64,000 nt of DNA, taken from Oerskovia sp042887685. GTDB lineage: Bacteria; Actinomycetota; Actinomycetes; Actinomycetales; Cellulomonadaceae. The position numbers and the translations under genes were made by a program. The notes below the pieces were generated by a model that did no database searches, was not told the DNA's origin, and was given only the letters and a program-made list of their open reading frames with translations. Below are positions 40,837 through 49,346 of this stretch, piece after piece; position 1 is the first letter of the stretch, and each line of letters starts with the position of its first letter. Location: NCBI RefSeq assembly GCF_042887685.1, contig NZ_JBHVOS010000001.1, positions 186,001 through 250,000 of the forward strand. Reading direction: 5' to 3'.

Positions 40837-41865
40837 TCAGGGAGTCGTGAGGACGGCGAGCGGCAGGGCGGGTGCCTCGCGCGTCTCGTGCGCGACGAAC
40901 GCGAGCCGGGCCGCCCCCAGGACGGCCGCGTCGCCGCCGAGGGTCGCGGTCACGACGGGCAGGCCGTCGAGGGCCGGCATGAGCTCGGACGCGACCGCGG
41001 CGGACAACGCGTCCCACCACAGGCTCCCGGCTCCTGCGAGCCCGCCGCTGATCACGACGACCTCGGGGTCGAGCATGTTCGCGACGCCGCCCACGGTCCG
41101 GCCCAGGGCCGTGGCCGCGAGGACCACCGCCTGGTGCGCGACCGGGTCGACGTCGGTGATCTGGCACACGACCCGAGCGGTCTCGACCGTGGGGTCGCCG
41201 CCGAGGCGCAGGTACAGGGCGTGCAGCGCGGGCCCCGACGCGACGGCCTCGAGGTGTCCCGTGCGTGAGCACGTGCACCGCAGGCCCGCCGCCTCTGCCG
41301 CGGGCAGGTGCCCCAGGTGGCCGGCCACGTGGCGTGCGCCGTGCTGGGGCGTGCCGTCGAGCAGGAGCGTGGCCCCGACCCCCGTGCCGGCCGCGACGAC
41401 GAGAGCGGTCCGCGTCCCCGCGCACGCCCCCAGCCAGTGCTCGCCGAGCGCGTGGGCGTGCACGTCGTTGTCGGTGTGCACGGGCAGGCCCGCCGCGGGC
41501 CCGCCGGCGGCCAGGAGCCGAGACGCGACGCCACCCGCGAGGTCGGCGCCAGCCCACCCCGTGAGGGCGTCGGTCGCCGCCACGACCCGGCCGCGACCCG
41601 AGTCGATGACCCCGGCCGAGCCGATGCCCACCCCGACCAGGAGGTCTGGCGAGGCGGAGGTCCCGGGGGCGTCGGCGCCGTCGGGCAGGAGGAGCGCGAC
41701 CAGGCGCGCGACCGCGTCGAGGATCGCGGCCGCCCCCTCCCGGGCCGGGGTGGGGACCCCGGCCCGGGCGAGGACCGTGCCGTCGTCGCGGACGAGACCT
41801 GCGGCGATCTTGGTACCGCCCAGGTCGATCCCGACGGCGGTGCGGTGGCTGACCGGGGAGCTCAC
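40837..41865 (-). CDS. nanK: ROK family kinase, probable N-acetylmannosamine kinase
   Basis: A 342-residue ROK sugar kinase. It begins TAVGIDLGGTKIAAGLV, the ATP phosphate loop. The catalytic Asp lies in HTDNDVHAHALGEHW. The ROK zinc motif is altered: GLRCTCSRTGHLEAVASG keeps the first two Cys, but the third is His, which could still ligate zinc. VAAGTGVGATLLLDG follows the usual pattern. Its position between nanA and nanE makes N-acetylmannosamine the expected substrate, by inference. The ATG overlaps the nanA stop as ATGA. Confidence 0.85.
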   Translation of the reverse strand: MSSPVSHRTAVGIDLGGTKIAAGLVRDDGTVLARAGVPTPAREGAAAILDAVARLVALLLPDGADAPGTSASPDLLVGVGIGSAGVIDSGRGRVVAATDALTGWAGADLAGGVASRLLAAGGPAAGLPVHTDNDVHAHALGEHWLGACAGTRTALVVAAGTGVGATLLLDGTPQHGARHVAGHLGHLPAAEAAGLRCTCSRTGHLEAVASGPALHALYLRLGGDPTVETARVVCQITDVDPVAHQAVVLAATALGRTVGGVANMLDPEVVVISGGLAGAGSLWWDALSAAVASELMPALDGLPVVTATLGGDAAVLGAARLAFVAHETREAPALPLAVLTTP

Positions 41866-42797
41866 AGCAGCCCGGCCTCCGCGAGGATCACCTTGATCTG
41901 GTCCACGACCTCGCCCTCCAGGGCGGGGGCCGGGGTCGTCATGACGTTGGACCCGATCACGCCGAGGAGCTGCAGCGACGTCTTGAACGCGCCCAGGCCG
42001 CTCGCGCCGCCGCTGTAGCCGCGCGGCTGGAAGACGATCTCGAACAGGGACGCGAGGCGGTCCTGCTCGTCGCGCGCCGCGGCCCAGTTACCGGCCTGCG
42101 CCGCGTCCCACAGGCGCACGTAGCCCGCCGGGTCGACGTTGCCGAGGCCTGGCACCACGCCGTCGGCGCCGAGCAGGAGCATGCCGTCGACGACGACCTC
42201 GTGCCCCGTGAACAGGCGCAGCGGGCTGCCCGCGGCACGGTTGGCCGCGACCAGGCGGCGGAAGCCGACGTCGTCGCCGCTCGAGTCCTTGACGCCCGCG
42301 ATGACACCTTCGGTGCCGAGGCGGACCAGCATGCCCAGGTCGAGCTTGGAGTGCACGCACACGGGCACGTCGTACGCGAACAGCGGCAGGTCGCTCGCCG
42401 CGGCCACGCCGCGGAAGTGACGCTCGATCTCGTCGTCGTTCGTGCGGATGTACAGGGGAGCGGTCGCGACGACCGCGTCGACCCCCGCGTCGACCGCACG
42501 GCGGACCTGGTCCTCGACGCGGCGCGTCGTCAGGTCGATCACGCCCGCCATGACGGGCACGCGGCCCGCGGTGATCTCGACCGCGGCCTCCATGACCTGG
42601 GAGCGGCGGGCGTCGTCGAGGTACGCGACCTCGCCCGACGAGCCGAGCACGAACAGGCCGTGCACGCCGGCGTCGAGCTGGCTCGTGATGAGGCGCTCGA
42701 AGGACGCGCGGTCGAGCTCGCCGTCGGCCGTGAGCGGGGTGACGACGGGAGGGATGACACCGGAGAAGGTGGTCGTGGTGGGCACAGCGGACTCCAA
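41862..42797 (-). CDS. nanA: Dihydrodipicolinate synthase family aldolase, probable N-acetylneuraminate lyase
   Basis: A 311-residue class I aldolase. Signatures are GVIPPVVTPLTADGELD, GLFVLGSSGEVAYL (the GSSGE loop, GSTGE in many lyases), LFAYDVPVCV with the active-site Tyr, and VIAGVKDSSGD with the Schiff-base Lys. Such sequences may be lyases for N-acetylneuraminate or for other keto acids. The neighbours NanE, NanK and a sialidase make the sialic-acid role the best reading: cleavage to N-acetylmannosamine and pyruvate. It heads a tight nanA-nanK-nanE block after a hairpin. Confidence 0.87.
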   Translation of the reverse strand: MESAVPTTTTFSGVIPPVVTPLTADGELDRASFERLITSQLDAGVHGLFVLGSSGEVAYLDDARRSQVMEAAVEITAGRVPVMAGVIDLTTRRVEDQVRRAVDAGVDAVVATAPLYIRTNDDEIERHFRGVAAASDLPLFAYDVPVCVHSKLDLGMLVRLGTEGVIAGVKDSSGDDVGFRRLVAANRAAGSPLRLFTGHEVVVDGMLLLGADGVVPGLGNVDPAGYVRLWDAAQAGNWAAARDEQDRLASLFEIVFQPRGYSGGASGLGAFKTSLQLLGVIGSNVMTTPAPALEGEVVDQIKVILAEAGLL

Positions 42798-42809
42798 GGA
42801 TGGTGCGGT

Positions 42810-42840
42810 GGTGCCGGGCGGAAGGGTTCCGCCCGGCGCC
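42810..42840 (-). terminator. Intra-operon hairpin between transporter genes and nanA
   Basis: GCCGGGCGGAA (42813-42823), loop GGG, and TTCCGCCCGGC (42827-42837) form a perfect 11-base stem, extended to 14 with one wobble pair. It lies in the 59-base gap between the ATPase gene and nanA. Confidence 0.7.
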
Positions 42841-42856
42841 GGGGGATGGGGGACCG

Positions 42857-43651
42857 TCAGAGCAGCGTCGGCGCGGCGCCGAGCAGGGTCCGGGTGTAGT
42901 CGTTCGTCGGGCGGTCGAAGACCTCCTCGGCCGTGCCCTCCTCGACGACCTTCCCGAAGTACATGACCGCGATGCGGTCCGAGACGTACCGGACGGTCTG
43001 GATGTCGTGAGAGATGAACACGAGCCCGAGGTTCAGGCGCGCCTTGAGGTCCGTCAGGAGGTTGAGGACCTGGGCGCGCACCGAGACGTCGAGCGCCGAC
43101 GTGGGCTCGTCCGCGACGATCACGTCGGGGTCGAGGGCCAGGGCGCGGGCGATCGCCACGCGCTGACGCTGGCCGCCCGACACCTGGCTGGGCAGCACGT
43201 CGAGCGCGGACTGGGGCAGGCCCACGAGGTCGAGGAGCTCGCTCACCCGCCTCTCGCGGTCCCGCGGCGACCCGATCTGGTGCACGTCGAGCGGGTCGCG
43301 CAGGATGTCGCGCACCAGCATGCGGCCGTTGAGGGCCGTCGACGGGTCCTGGAAGACGATCGAGATCGCACGCCCGAACTCCTTGCGGGTCCGGGCGTTG
43401 CGCTTGAGCACGCTGCGCCCGTCGAACACGACGTCGCCGCTCGTGGGGGCCTGGAGACCCACCATGACCTTCGCGAGCGTCGACTTGCCGCAGCCCGACT
43501 CACCGACGATCCCGATGGTCTCGCCGCGCCGCACGGCCATGTCGACCCCGGCGACCGCGTGGACGCGGTCCGGGCGGAAGAGCTTGCCCGTGCGGGCCTT
43601 GTGCACCACGTGCACGTCCTTGAGCTCCAGGACGGGAGCGTCGTCGCTCAT
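42857..43651 (-). CDS. ABC transporter ATPase (oligopeptide family, DppF/OppF-like)
   Basis: A 264-residue ATPase. Motifs: Walker A GESGCGKSTL (about residue 47), Q-loop FQDPSTALN, signature SGGQRQRVAI (about 152), Walker B VIVADEPTSALD and the H-loop SHDIQTV. The peptide-transporter C-terminal segment is present with VFDRPTNDYTRTLL. Together with the permease-ATPase fusion it should power import. ATG 43651 overlaps the fusion gene stop as ATGA. Confidence 0.94.
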   Translation of the reverse strand: MSDDAPVLELKDVHVVHKARTGKLFRPDRVHAVAGVDMAVRRGETIGIVGESGCGKSTLAKVMVGLQAPTSGDVVFDGRSVLKRNARTRKEFGRAISIVFQDPSTALNGRMLVRDILRDPLDVHQIGSPRDRERRVSELLDLVGLPQSALDVLPSQVSGGQRQRVAIARALALDPDVIVADEPTSALDVSVRAQVLNLLTDLKARLNLGLVFISHDIQTVRYVSDRIAVMYFGKVVEEGTAEEVFDRPTNDYTRTLLGAAPTLL

Positions 43652-45768
43652 CGGGCACCTTCCTCGACCAGGAGCCCGTGTTCGGTCGACTCCGTGTGGC
43701 TGGCGTAGCGGTGGTCGGTCCCCGGCAGCGTGCGCAGCGGGGGCCGGGGCACGAACGCGTCCTGCGGCCGCGAGGACCGGGGAGCGAAGCGGTCGCCCGT
43801 CGCGAAGTCGCGCGGGGAGGGGACGGTGCCGGGGATCTGGTGCAGGCGCTCCGCGCCGGACTCGATCGACAGGACCGCCCCGAGCAGACCGCGCGTGTAC
43901 TCGTGCTGCGGGTTCATGAGCAGGCTCGGCACGGGGGCCGACTCGACGACCTGGCCCGCGTACATGACCGTCACGCGGTGCGCGAGCGACGCGACCAGCG
44001 CCAGGTCGTGGCTCACGAAGACCATCGCGAACCCGAGCTCCTCGCGGAGCTCGTTGAGCAGGTCCACGACCTGCTTCTGGACCGTGACGTCGAGGGCCGT
44101 GGTCGGCTCGTCGGCGACGACCAGCCGCGGGTCGCGCGTGAGCGCCATCGCGATGAGCACGCGCTGACGCTGCCCGCCCGAGAGCTCGTGCGGGTAGCTC
44201 TTGAGCGTGCGCTGGGCGTCGAGGCCCACGAGCTCGAGGAGCTCGACCGCGGTGCGCGTCCCACCTCTCTTGACGAGCTGGGCCATCTGCGAGCGGATCA
44301 GCATCGACGGGTTGAGCGAGCTCAGCGCGTCCTGGTACACCATGGCCATCTCGTGGCCGCGCAGCGCATTGCGGCGGGCCGGGGTCGCCGTGAGCAGGTC
44401 GACGCCGTCGAGCAGGATCTCTCCCGTGACCTGCGCGGACGAGGGCAGCAGACCCATGACCGCGAGGCTCGTGAGCGACTTGCCGCAGCCCGACTCGCCG
44501 ACCAGCGCCATGGTCTCGCCGGGACGCACCGCGAAGCTGATGTCGTCCACGACGGCCACGTCGCCGTGCCGCTCGGGGAAGCGGATCGAGAGGTTCTTGA
44601 CCTCGAGCAGGGGAGCGGCGTCGCCCGTGTAGACGAGGCGGTCGGTGCGGTGGCGCTCGGCCACCCGCAGGCGGTCGAGCTGGACCGCGAGGGCCTCGCG
44701 CTGCGCGGCGGCCGCGGCGACCGCGATCTCCGGGTCGGGGACGACCGAGGTGTCTGCGACGAGCTCGTCGAGCACGCGGGGCTCGCGCAGGTCGGCGCCG
44801 CCCGTGTACTCGAGGGGAGCGTCGGCGTCGGGCTCGGTGAGCGGGTCCGTGGCGTGAGCGGCGTCCTCGGCGGCAGCAGCGGTCGCGGCGGACGCACTGT
44901 GTCCCGCGGCCGGCTTGCGGGCCGCGGGGCGGACCATCGCGTCCGTGAGGCCCTCGGACAGCACGTTGAGCGAGAGGACCGTGAGGAGGATCGCCATGCC
45001 GGGGAAGAACGTCGCCCACCAGCCGCCGTTGAGCAGCAGGTTGCGGCCGTACGCGATGACGTTGCCCCACGAGGGCTCGGGGTCCTGCACGCCCGCGCCG
45101 ATGAACGACAGGCTCGCCTCGAACACGATCGCGTCGGCGACCAGGACGGTCGCGAAGACCATGATCGGGGCGAGGCAGTTGCGCGCCACGTGCTTCATCA
45201 GGATGAGCGACGTCCGCGCGCCGATGACCTTCTCGGCCGACACGTAGTCCTCGCCGAACTGGCTCAGCACGTTGGCCCGGACGATGCGGGCGATCTGCGG
45301 GGTGTAGAGGAACGCGATCGTGAAGATCAGGACGGGCAGGGACTTGCCCCACACGGCCACGAAGACCACGGCCAGGGCGATGCCCGGGAAGGCCATGATG
45401 ATGTCGAGGATCCGCATGAGGGTCTCGCTCACGGCCTTGTGGGCCGTCGCGGCGATCGAGCCGAGGATCGCGCCCGCGACCAGGGCGACGCCCGTGGCGC
45501 CGATGCCGATCACGAGCGAGTAGCGGGCCCCGTAGACGATGCGCGAGAAGATGTCGCGGCCCGTGCGGTCGGTGCCGAACCAGTGCTCGCCCGAGGGCGG
45601 CTGCGCCGGCGTGCCGGACTGCAGCGGGTCGTAGGCCGCGACGAGCGGGGCGAAGATCGCCAGGAGCGCGACCAGGAGCACGAAACCGAGGGCGATCTTG
45701 GAGCCCAGGGGGAGGGCCGCGAGGCGCAAGCCCGGGCGGGACAGTCGTTCTGTCAGCTTCCGACGCAT
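43648..45768 (-). CDS. ABC transporter permease-ATPase fusion (DppC-DppD-like)
   Basis: A 706-residue fusion. Residues about 1-280 form a DppC-like permease: about six helices, EHWFGTDRTGRDIFSRIVYG near the N-terminus, and the EAA loop with VSAEKVIGARTSLILMKHV. A 110-residue Ala/Glu/Asp-rich linker follows. Residues about 395-640 form a DppD-like ATPase with Walker A GESGCGKSLTS, signature SGGQRQRVLI, Walker B LVVADEPTTALD and FVSHDLALV, then an oligopeptide-type C-terminus. The order permease-ATPase in one chain replaces two genes. It is one base downstream of the permease gene at 45770. Confidence 0.93.
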   Translation of the reverse strand: MRRKLTERLSRPGLRLAALPLGSKIALGFVLLVALLAIFAPLVAAYDPLQSGTPAQPPSGEHWFGTDRTGRDIFSRIVYGARYSLVIGIGATGVALVAGAILGSIAATAHKAVSETLMRILDIIMAFPGIALAVVFVAVWGKSLPVLIFTIAFLYTPQIARIVRANVLSQFGEDYVSAEKVIGARTSLILMKHVARNCLAPIMVFATVLVADAIVFEASLSFIGAGVQDPEPSWGNVIAYGRNLLLNGGWWATFFPGMAILLTVLSLNVLSEGLTDAMVRPAARKPAAGHSASAATAAAAEDAAHATDPLTEPDADAPLEYTGGADLREPRVLDELVADTSVVPDPEIAVAAAAAQREALAVQLDRLRVAERHRTDRLVYTGDAAPLLEVKNLSIRFPERHGDVAVVDDISFAVRPGETMALVGESGCGKSLTSLAVMGLLPSSAQVTGEILLDGVDLLTATPARRNALRGHEMAMVYQDALSSLNPSMLIRSQMAQLVKRGGTRTAVELLELVGLDAQRTLKSYPHELSGGQRQRVLIAMALTRDPRLVVADEPTTALDVTVQKQVVDLLNELREELGFAMVFVSHDLALVASLAHRVTVMYAGQVVESAPVPSLLMNPQHEYTRGLLGAVLSIESGAERLHQIPGTVPSPRDFATGDRFAPRSSRPQDAFVPRPPLRTLPGTDHRYASHTESTEHGLLVEEGAR

Positions 45769-45769
45769 G

Positions 45770-46723
45770 TCACACCGTCCGGATTCGAGGGTTGACGACG
45801 AGGTAGAGGAGGTCGACCAGGATGTTGACGACCACGAAGGTCAGGGCGACGGTCAGCGTCACTCCCTGCACCAGGGCCGTGTCGCTCGCGGTGACGCCGT
45901 TGAGGATGAGCTTGCCCATGCCGGGCAGGTCGAAGATGACCTCGATGATGACCGCGCCGCCCATGAGGTAGCCGACGCGCAGGCCGAGCACCGTGATGGG
46001 CGTGATGAGCGCGTTGCGCAGGACGTTGCGCCCGACGACCACGCCGCGGGGCAGGCCCGAGCCGATCGCGGTGCGCACGTAGTCGCGGTCGAGCTCCTCG
46101 ACCATCGCGGTGCGGACCACGCGGGTCAGCGACGCGGCGACCGGGATGGCGAGCGAGAGGGCGGGCAGGAACATCGAGGCGAGGAACATCCCGAAGTCGT
46201 CCGCGGGGTTCGTGTACCCGCCGGACGGGAACCAGTCGAGGCGCAGCGAGAACTGCTGGATGAGGAGGATCGCGAGCCAGAACGACGGCGTCGCGACGCC
46301 TGCGATCGACAGGACGCGGATGGCCTGGTCGGGCCAGCGGTCGCGGTAGAGCGCGGCGGTCACGCCGAGCACGAGCGAGAGCACGACGGCGATCGCCAGG
46401 CCCATGAACGTGAGCTGGAGCGTGAGGGGGAACGCGTTGGCGATGAGCTCGTTCACGGGCTGGGAGGGCGGGACGGTCATGCCCATGTCGCCGCGCACGA
46501 GCCCGGCCAGGAAGTTGCCGTACTGCACGAGCATCGGGTCGTTGAGACCGTTGGCCGCCCGGTAGGCCTCCTTGGCCGCGTCCGTGGCGGACTCGCCGAG
46601 GGCGTTGGTCGCCTGGTCGCTGGGCGCGAACTGCATGACGACGAAGACGAGCAGGGTGATGCCCAGGATCATGACGGGCAGGGCGAGCAGGCGTCGTCCG
46701 GTCAGTCGTAGGAGCGCGGTCAC
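45770..46723 (-). CDS. ABC transporter permease (DppB-like)
   Basis: A 317-residue permease with six helices. It begins RLTGRRLLALPVMILGITLL, has the N-terminal DppB region ending QPVNELIANAFPLTLQL, the EAA-type loop EELDRDYVRTAIGSGLPRGV, and the C-terminal VIIEVIFDLPGMGKLI typical of the family. It pairs with the fused permease domain to make the membrane channel. It lies 75 bases after the binding-protein gene, across a strong hairpin. Confidence 0.93.
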   Translation of the reverse strand: MTALLRLTGRRLLALPVMILGITLLVFVVMQFAPSDQATNALGESATDAAKEAYRAANGLNDPMLVQYGNFLAGLVRGDMGMTVPPSQPVNELIANAFPLTLQLTFMGLAIAVVLSLVLGVTAALYRDRWPDQAIRVLSIAGVATPSFWLAILLIQQFSLRLDWFPSGGYTNPADDFGMFLASMFLPALSLAIPVAASLTRVVRTAMVEELDRDYVRTAIGSGLPRGVVVGRNVLRNALITPITVLGLRVGYLMGGAVIIEVIFDLPGMGKLILNGVTASDTALVQGVTLTVALTFVVVNILVDLLYLVVNPRIRTV

Positions 46724-46746
46724 GCGGTACTCCTCGGGGTCGGGGT

Positions 46747-46784
46747 GGGTGGCGGCAGGGCAGGGAGGGGCCCTGCCGCCACCC
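46747..46784 (-). terminator. Intra-operon hairpin after the binding-protein gene
   Basis: A perfect 14-base stem, GGGTGGCGGCAGGG (46747-46760) and CCCTGCCGCCACCC (46771-46784), with a ten-base loop. In ABC operons such a hairpin raises the level of the binding-protein message over the downstream genes. Confidence 0.75.
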
Positions 46785-46798
46785 GGAACACGGGGACG

Positions 46799-48436
46799 TC
46801 AGGCGGTGCGGGAGACGTCCAGGAAGGACAGGCCCGTGACGGGGAGGGGCTTGAAGCCGTCGAGCGCCGAGTCCTCCCATGCGCTGGGGAGCTTGCGGTG
46901 CAGCAGCGGGTACAGCGGGACCTCGTCGGAGAGGATGTCGAACACCTCGCCCCAGGTCTTCTTCTGCTTGGCCGCGTCCTGCTCGGCGGCGCCCTGGTCG
47001 AGCAGGCGCGTGACCTCCGCGAACTCGGGCGTGCTGGCCCAGCGGTAGCGCTTGACGGGCCAGACCGAGCCCGAGTACCACCAGCGGAGCAGCAGGTCGG
47101 GGTCGTTGCCGAAGACCGACGGGTCACCGGGGGCCACCATGACCTCGAGCCCGCCGTCGTCGACCTTCTTGTACTGTCCGCCGGACTGGCCGATGTCGAG
47201 GGTCGTGGAGATCCCGACCGCGTCGAGGTCCTCCTTGATGAGCGGCGCGACGTCCTTGACCCAGCTCGTGTCGGTCGTCAGGAGCGTGATCGCCAGGCCG
47301 CTCACGCCTGCGTCGGCGAGGAGCTTCTTGGCCTTGGCGGGGTCGTGCGAGTAGACCGTCGAGGCCTTGACGTACGACGGGTGCTCCTTGTGCAGGAAGC
47401 TGGTCGCCGCGGTCGCGTTGCCGAGCAGGCCCGTGCTGATGATCTTGTCCATGTCGAGCGCGTGGAAGAACGCCTGGCGCACGCGCTTGTCGGTGAACGG
47501 GGCCTTGGTGCAGTCGAACATCATGAAGAGCAGGCCGAACGACTGGACGGACTCGACGGTCACGGCGTTCGCGAGGCGGTCGGCGTCGAGGTAGGGCACG
47601 TCCTCGATCGCCTGGACGCGGCCCGACTCGACGGCCGTCACGCGGGCGGCGGCGTCGGAGAGCAGGTTCCACGTCATGGCCTTGGCGAGCGCGGGGCGCG
47701 AGCCGTTGTAGGCGTCGAAGCGCTCGAAGGTGATCTTGTCGTCGACCGTCGCGCTCGTGAGCTTGTACGGGCCCGAGCCCACGGGCAGCGAGTCGTAGGC
47801 CTTGGGGTCGGCCTCGACGATCGCCTTCGGGACGATCTTGACGACCGAGACGCGGTCGACGAAGAGCCCGAACGGGTAGTTGAGCGTGAACGTGACCGTC
47901 TTGTCGTCCTTGGCGACCACCGAAGCGAGGAACGGCAGGAACTGGGAGTAGAGCGAGGCGTTGGCCGGGTCGAGGACGCGGTTGAAGCTGAACACGACGT
48001 CGTCGGTCGTGACGGGGGAGCCGTCGTGGAACGTCGCGCCGTCGCGCAGCGTGACCTCCCAGGTGGTCTCGTCGATCTTCTTGGGCAGCTCCTTGCCGAG
48101 CGCGGCGTAGGGCGTGCGCGCTGCGGGGTCGAGCTCGACGAGGCCCTCGAGGACGTGCCAGTTGGCGGCCATGGTCACGGCGCCGGACGTCGTCATGGGG
48201 TCGAAGCCGGTCGACAGGGCGTAGGAGATGCCCGCCTCGATCGTGCCGTCGAGGTTGGGCTTGGTCCCGCCGCCGGCGGGGGTGGTCTGCGGGTCGGCCG
48301 AGGTGGACGCGGGTCCGCCGCAGGCGGCGATCGTGCCTGCGATCACCGCTCCTGCGCCGATCACGCCTGCGAGCTTGAGGAAGCTCCGGCGAGAGGTGTC
48401 GGTCGCGTTCGTGCTAGTCGCCATCGAGGTAGCCAT
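46799..48436 (-). CDS. ABC transporter substrate-binding lipoprotein, family 5
   Basis: A 545-residue extracytoplasmic receptor of the peptide/nickel-type (SBP_bac_5) family. The N-terminus has a twin-arginine signal, SRRSFLKLAG, followed by a lipobox IAACGG, so it is probably a Tat-exported lipoprotein. Typical segments are TLRDGATFHDGSPVTTDDVV, VDRVSVVKIVPKAIVEADPK and DKRVRQAFFHALDMDKII. Its place upstream of the two permease/ATPase genes and nan catabolic genes suggests sialic acid or sialyl-oligosaccharide as ligand. GGAGAG precedes ATG 48436. Confidence 0.9.
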   Translation of the reverse strand: MATSMATSTNATDTSRRSFLKLAGVIGAGAVIAGTIAACGGPASTSADPQTTPAGGGTKPNLDGTIEAGISYALSTGFDPMTTSGAVTMAANWHVLEGLVELDPAARTPYAALGKELPKKIDETTWEVTLRDGATFHDGSPVTTDDVVFSFNRVLDPANASLYSQFLPFLASVVAKDDKTVTFTLNYPFGLFVDRVSVVKIVPKAIVEADPKAYDSLPVGSGPYKLTSATVDDKITFERFDAYNGSRPALAKAMTWNLLSDAAARVTAVESGRVQAIEDVPYLDADRLANAVTVESVQSFGLLFMMFDCTKAPFTDKRVRQAFFHALDMDKIISTGLLGNATAATSFLHKEHPSYVKASTVYSHDPAKAKKLLADAGVSGLAITLLTTDTSWVKDVAPLIKEDLDAVGISTTLDIGQSGGQYKKVDDGGLEVMVAPGDPSVFGNDPDLLLRWWYSGSVWPVKRYRWASTPEFAEVTRLLDQGAAEQDAAKQKKTWGEVFDILSDEVPLYPLLHRKLPSAWEDSALDGFKPLPVTGLSFLDVSRTA

Positions 48437-48455
48437 GAACTCTCCAGATATAGGA

Positions 48456-48471
48456 CGTCTGATGTCTGACG
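48456..48471. promoter_or_regulatory. Putative operator in the nan divergent promoter
   Basis: CGTCTGATGTCTGACG is an imperfect palindrome: arms of seven with one mismatch each around a two-base centre. It lies in the 82-base gap between the binding-protein gene and the divergent FadR-type regulator, next to TATATC that could be the -10 for the minus-strand operon. Confidence 0.5.
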
Positions 48472-48518
48472 CTGGTAGGGTTGAACCGTAGAGGCAATTT
48501 CTGAGGAGGTCAAGGCGC

Positions 48519-49346
48519 ATGACAGCTACCGAGCCCGTGTCACATCTGGGCTTCGGAGGTCAGGGGGTGCGTCCCCCGACGACTACCGAACAGATCAAGG
48601 ACTACATCCTGCGGGCCCACCTGCGGCCCGGAGACCTGCTGCCGACCGAGGCCGAGCTGTGCTCGCTCCTCGGTGTCAGCCGGTCGAACGTCCGCGAGGC
48701 GATCAGGACGCTCGCGGCCCTCGATATCGTCGAGGTGCGGCACGGCTACGGCACCTACGTGGGCCAGCTCTCGCTCAAGCCACTGGTCGAGGGGCTCGTG
48801 TTCCGCGGCGTGCTGATCCCGGGGGACGACTTCTCCGCGCTGCGCGAGGTGGTCGAGGTGCGTCAGGCGCTCGACCTGTCCATGGCCGAGCAGATCGTCA
48901 CCGAGATGGCCGGGACGTCCAACCCCGACCTGGAGAGCCTCGTCGCCGCGATGGAGCACAAGGCGCAGAAGGGGGAGGACTTCTTCGAGGAGGACCGCGA
49001 GTTCCACTCGCACCTGCTCGCGCACCTCGACAACTTCCTCGTCGCGCAGCTCGGCACCGCGTTCTGGGACGTGCACCAGGTGGTCTCGCCCAAGCTGGGC
49101 CTGCCGGCTCCCGAGCAGATCGACCTCACCGCGAAGGCGCACGGGGCGATGCTGCGCGCGGCCGAGGCGGGGGACGCCGACGCGTACCGGGCCGCGGTCG
49201 TCGCGCACTACGCGCCCCTCCAGGACGCGCTGCGCGACGTGGCCGCCACGGTCGAGGCGGAGCGTGCCGCGGCCGCCTCCGCGGCGGCGTCGGGAGAGCG
49301 GTCCGGCGAGCGTCCGGCCGCGGCCGTCGAGGCGGGCACGGCGTGA
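48519..49346 (+). CDS. FadR-type GntR regulator of the nan locus (NanR-like)
   Basis: A 275-residue regulator. The winged-helix domain (about 20-85) has TTTEQIKDYILRAHLRPGDL, LCSLLGVSRSNVREAIRTLA and VEVRHGYGTYVG. The C-terminal FCD domain (about 100-245) includes DREFHSHLLAHLDN, with His and Asp residues of the metal-type ligand pocket. A low-complexity Ala/Glu/Ser tail follows. AGGAGG precedes the ATG. It is divergent from the whole import-catabolism operon, so it should respond to sialic acid or an intermediate. The SGNH gene overlaps its end as GTGA. Confidence 0.9.
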   Translation: MTATEPVSHLGFGGQGVRPPTTTEQIKDYILRAHLRPGDLLPTEAELCSLLGVSRSNVREAIRTLAALDIVEVRHGYGTYVGQLSLKPLVEGLVFRGVLIPGDDFSALREVVEVRQALDLSMAEQIVTEMAGTSNPDLESLVAAMEHKAQKGEDFFEEDREFHSHLLAHLDNFLVAQLGTAFWDVHQVVSPKLGLPAPEQIDLTAKAHGAMLRAAEAGDADAYRAAVVAHYAPLQDALRDVAATVEAERAAAASAAASGERSGERPAAAVEAGTA

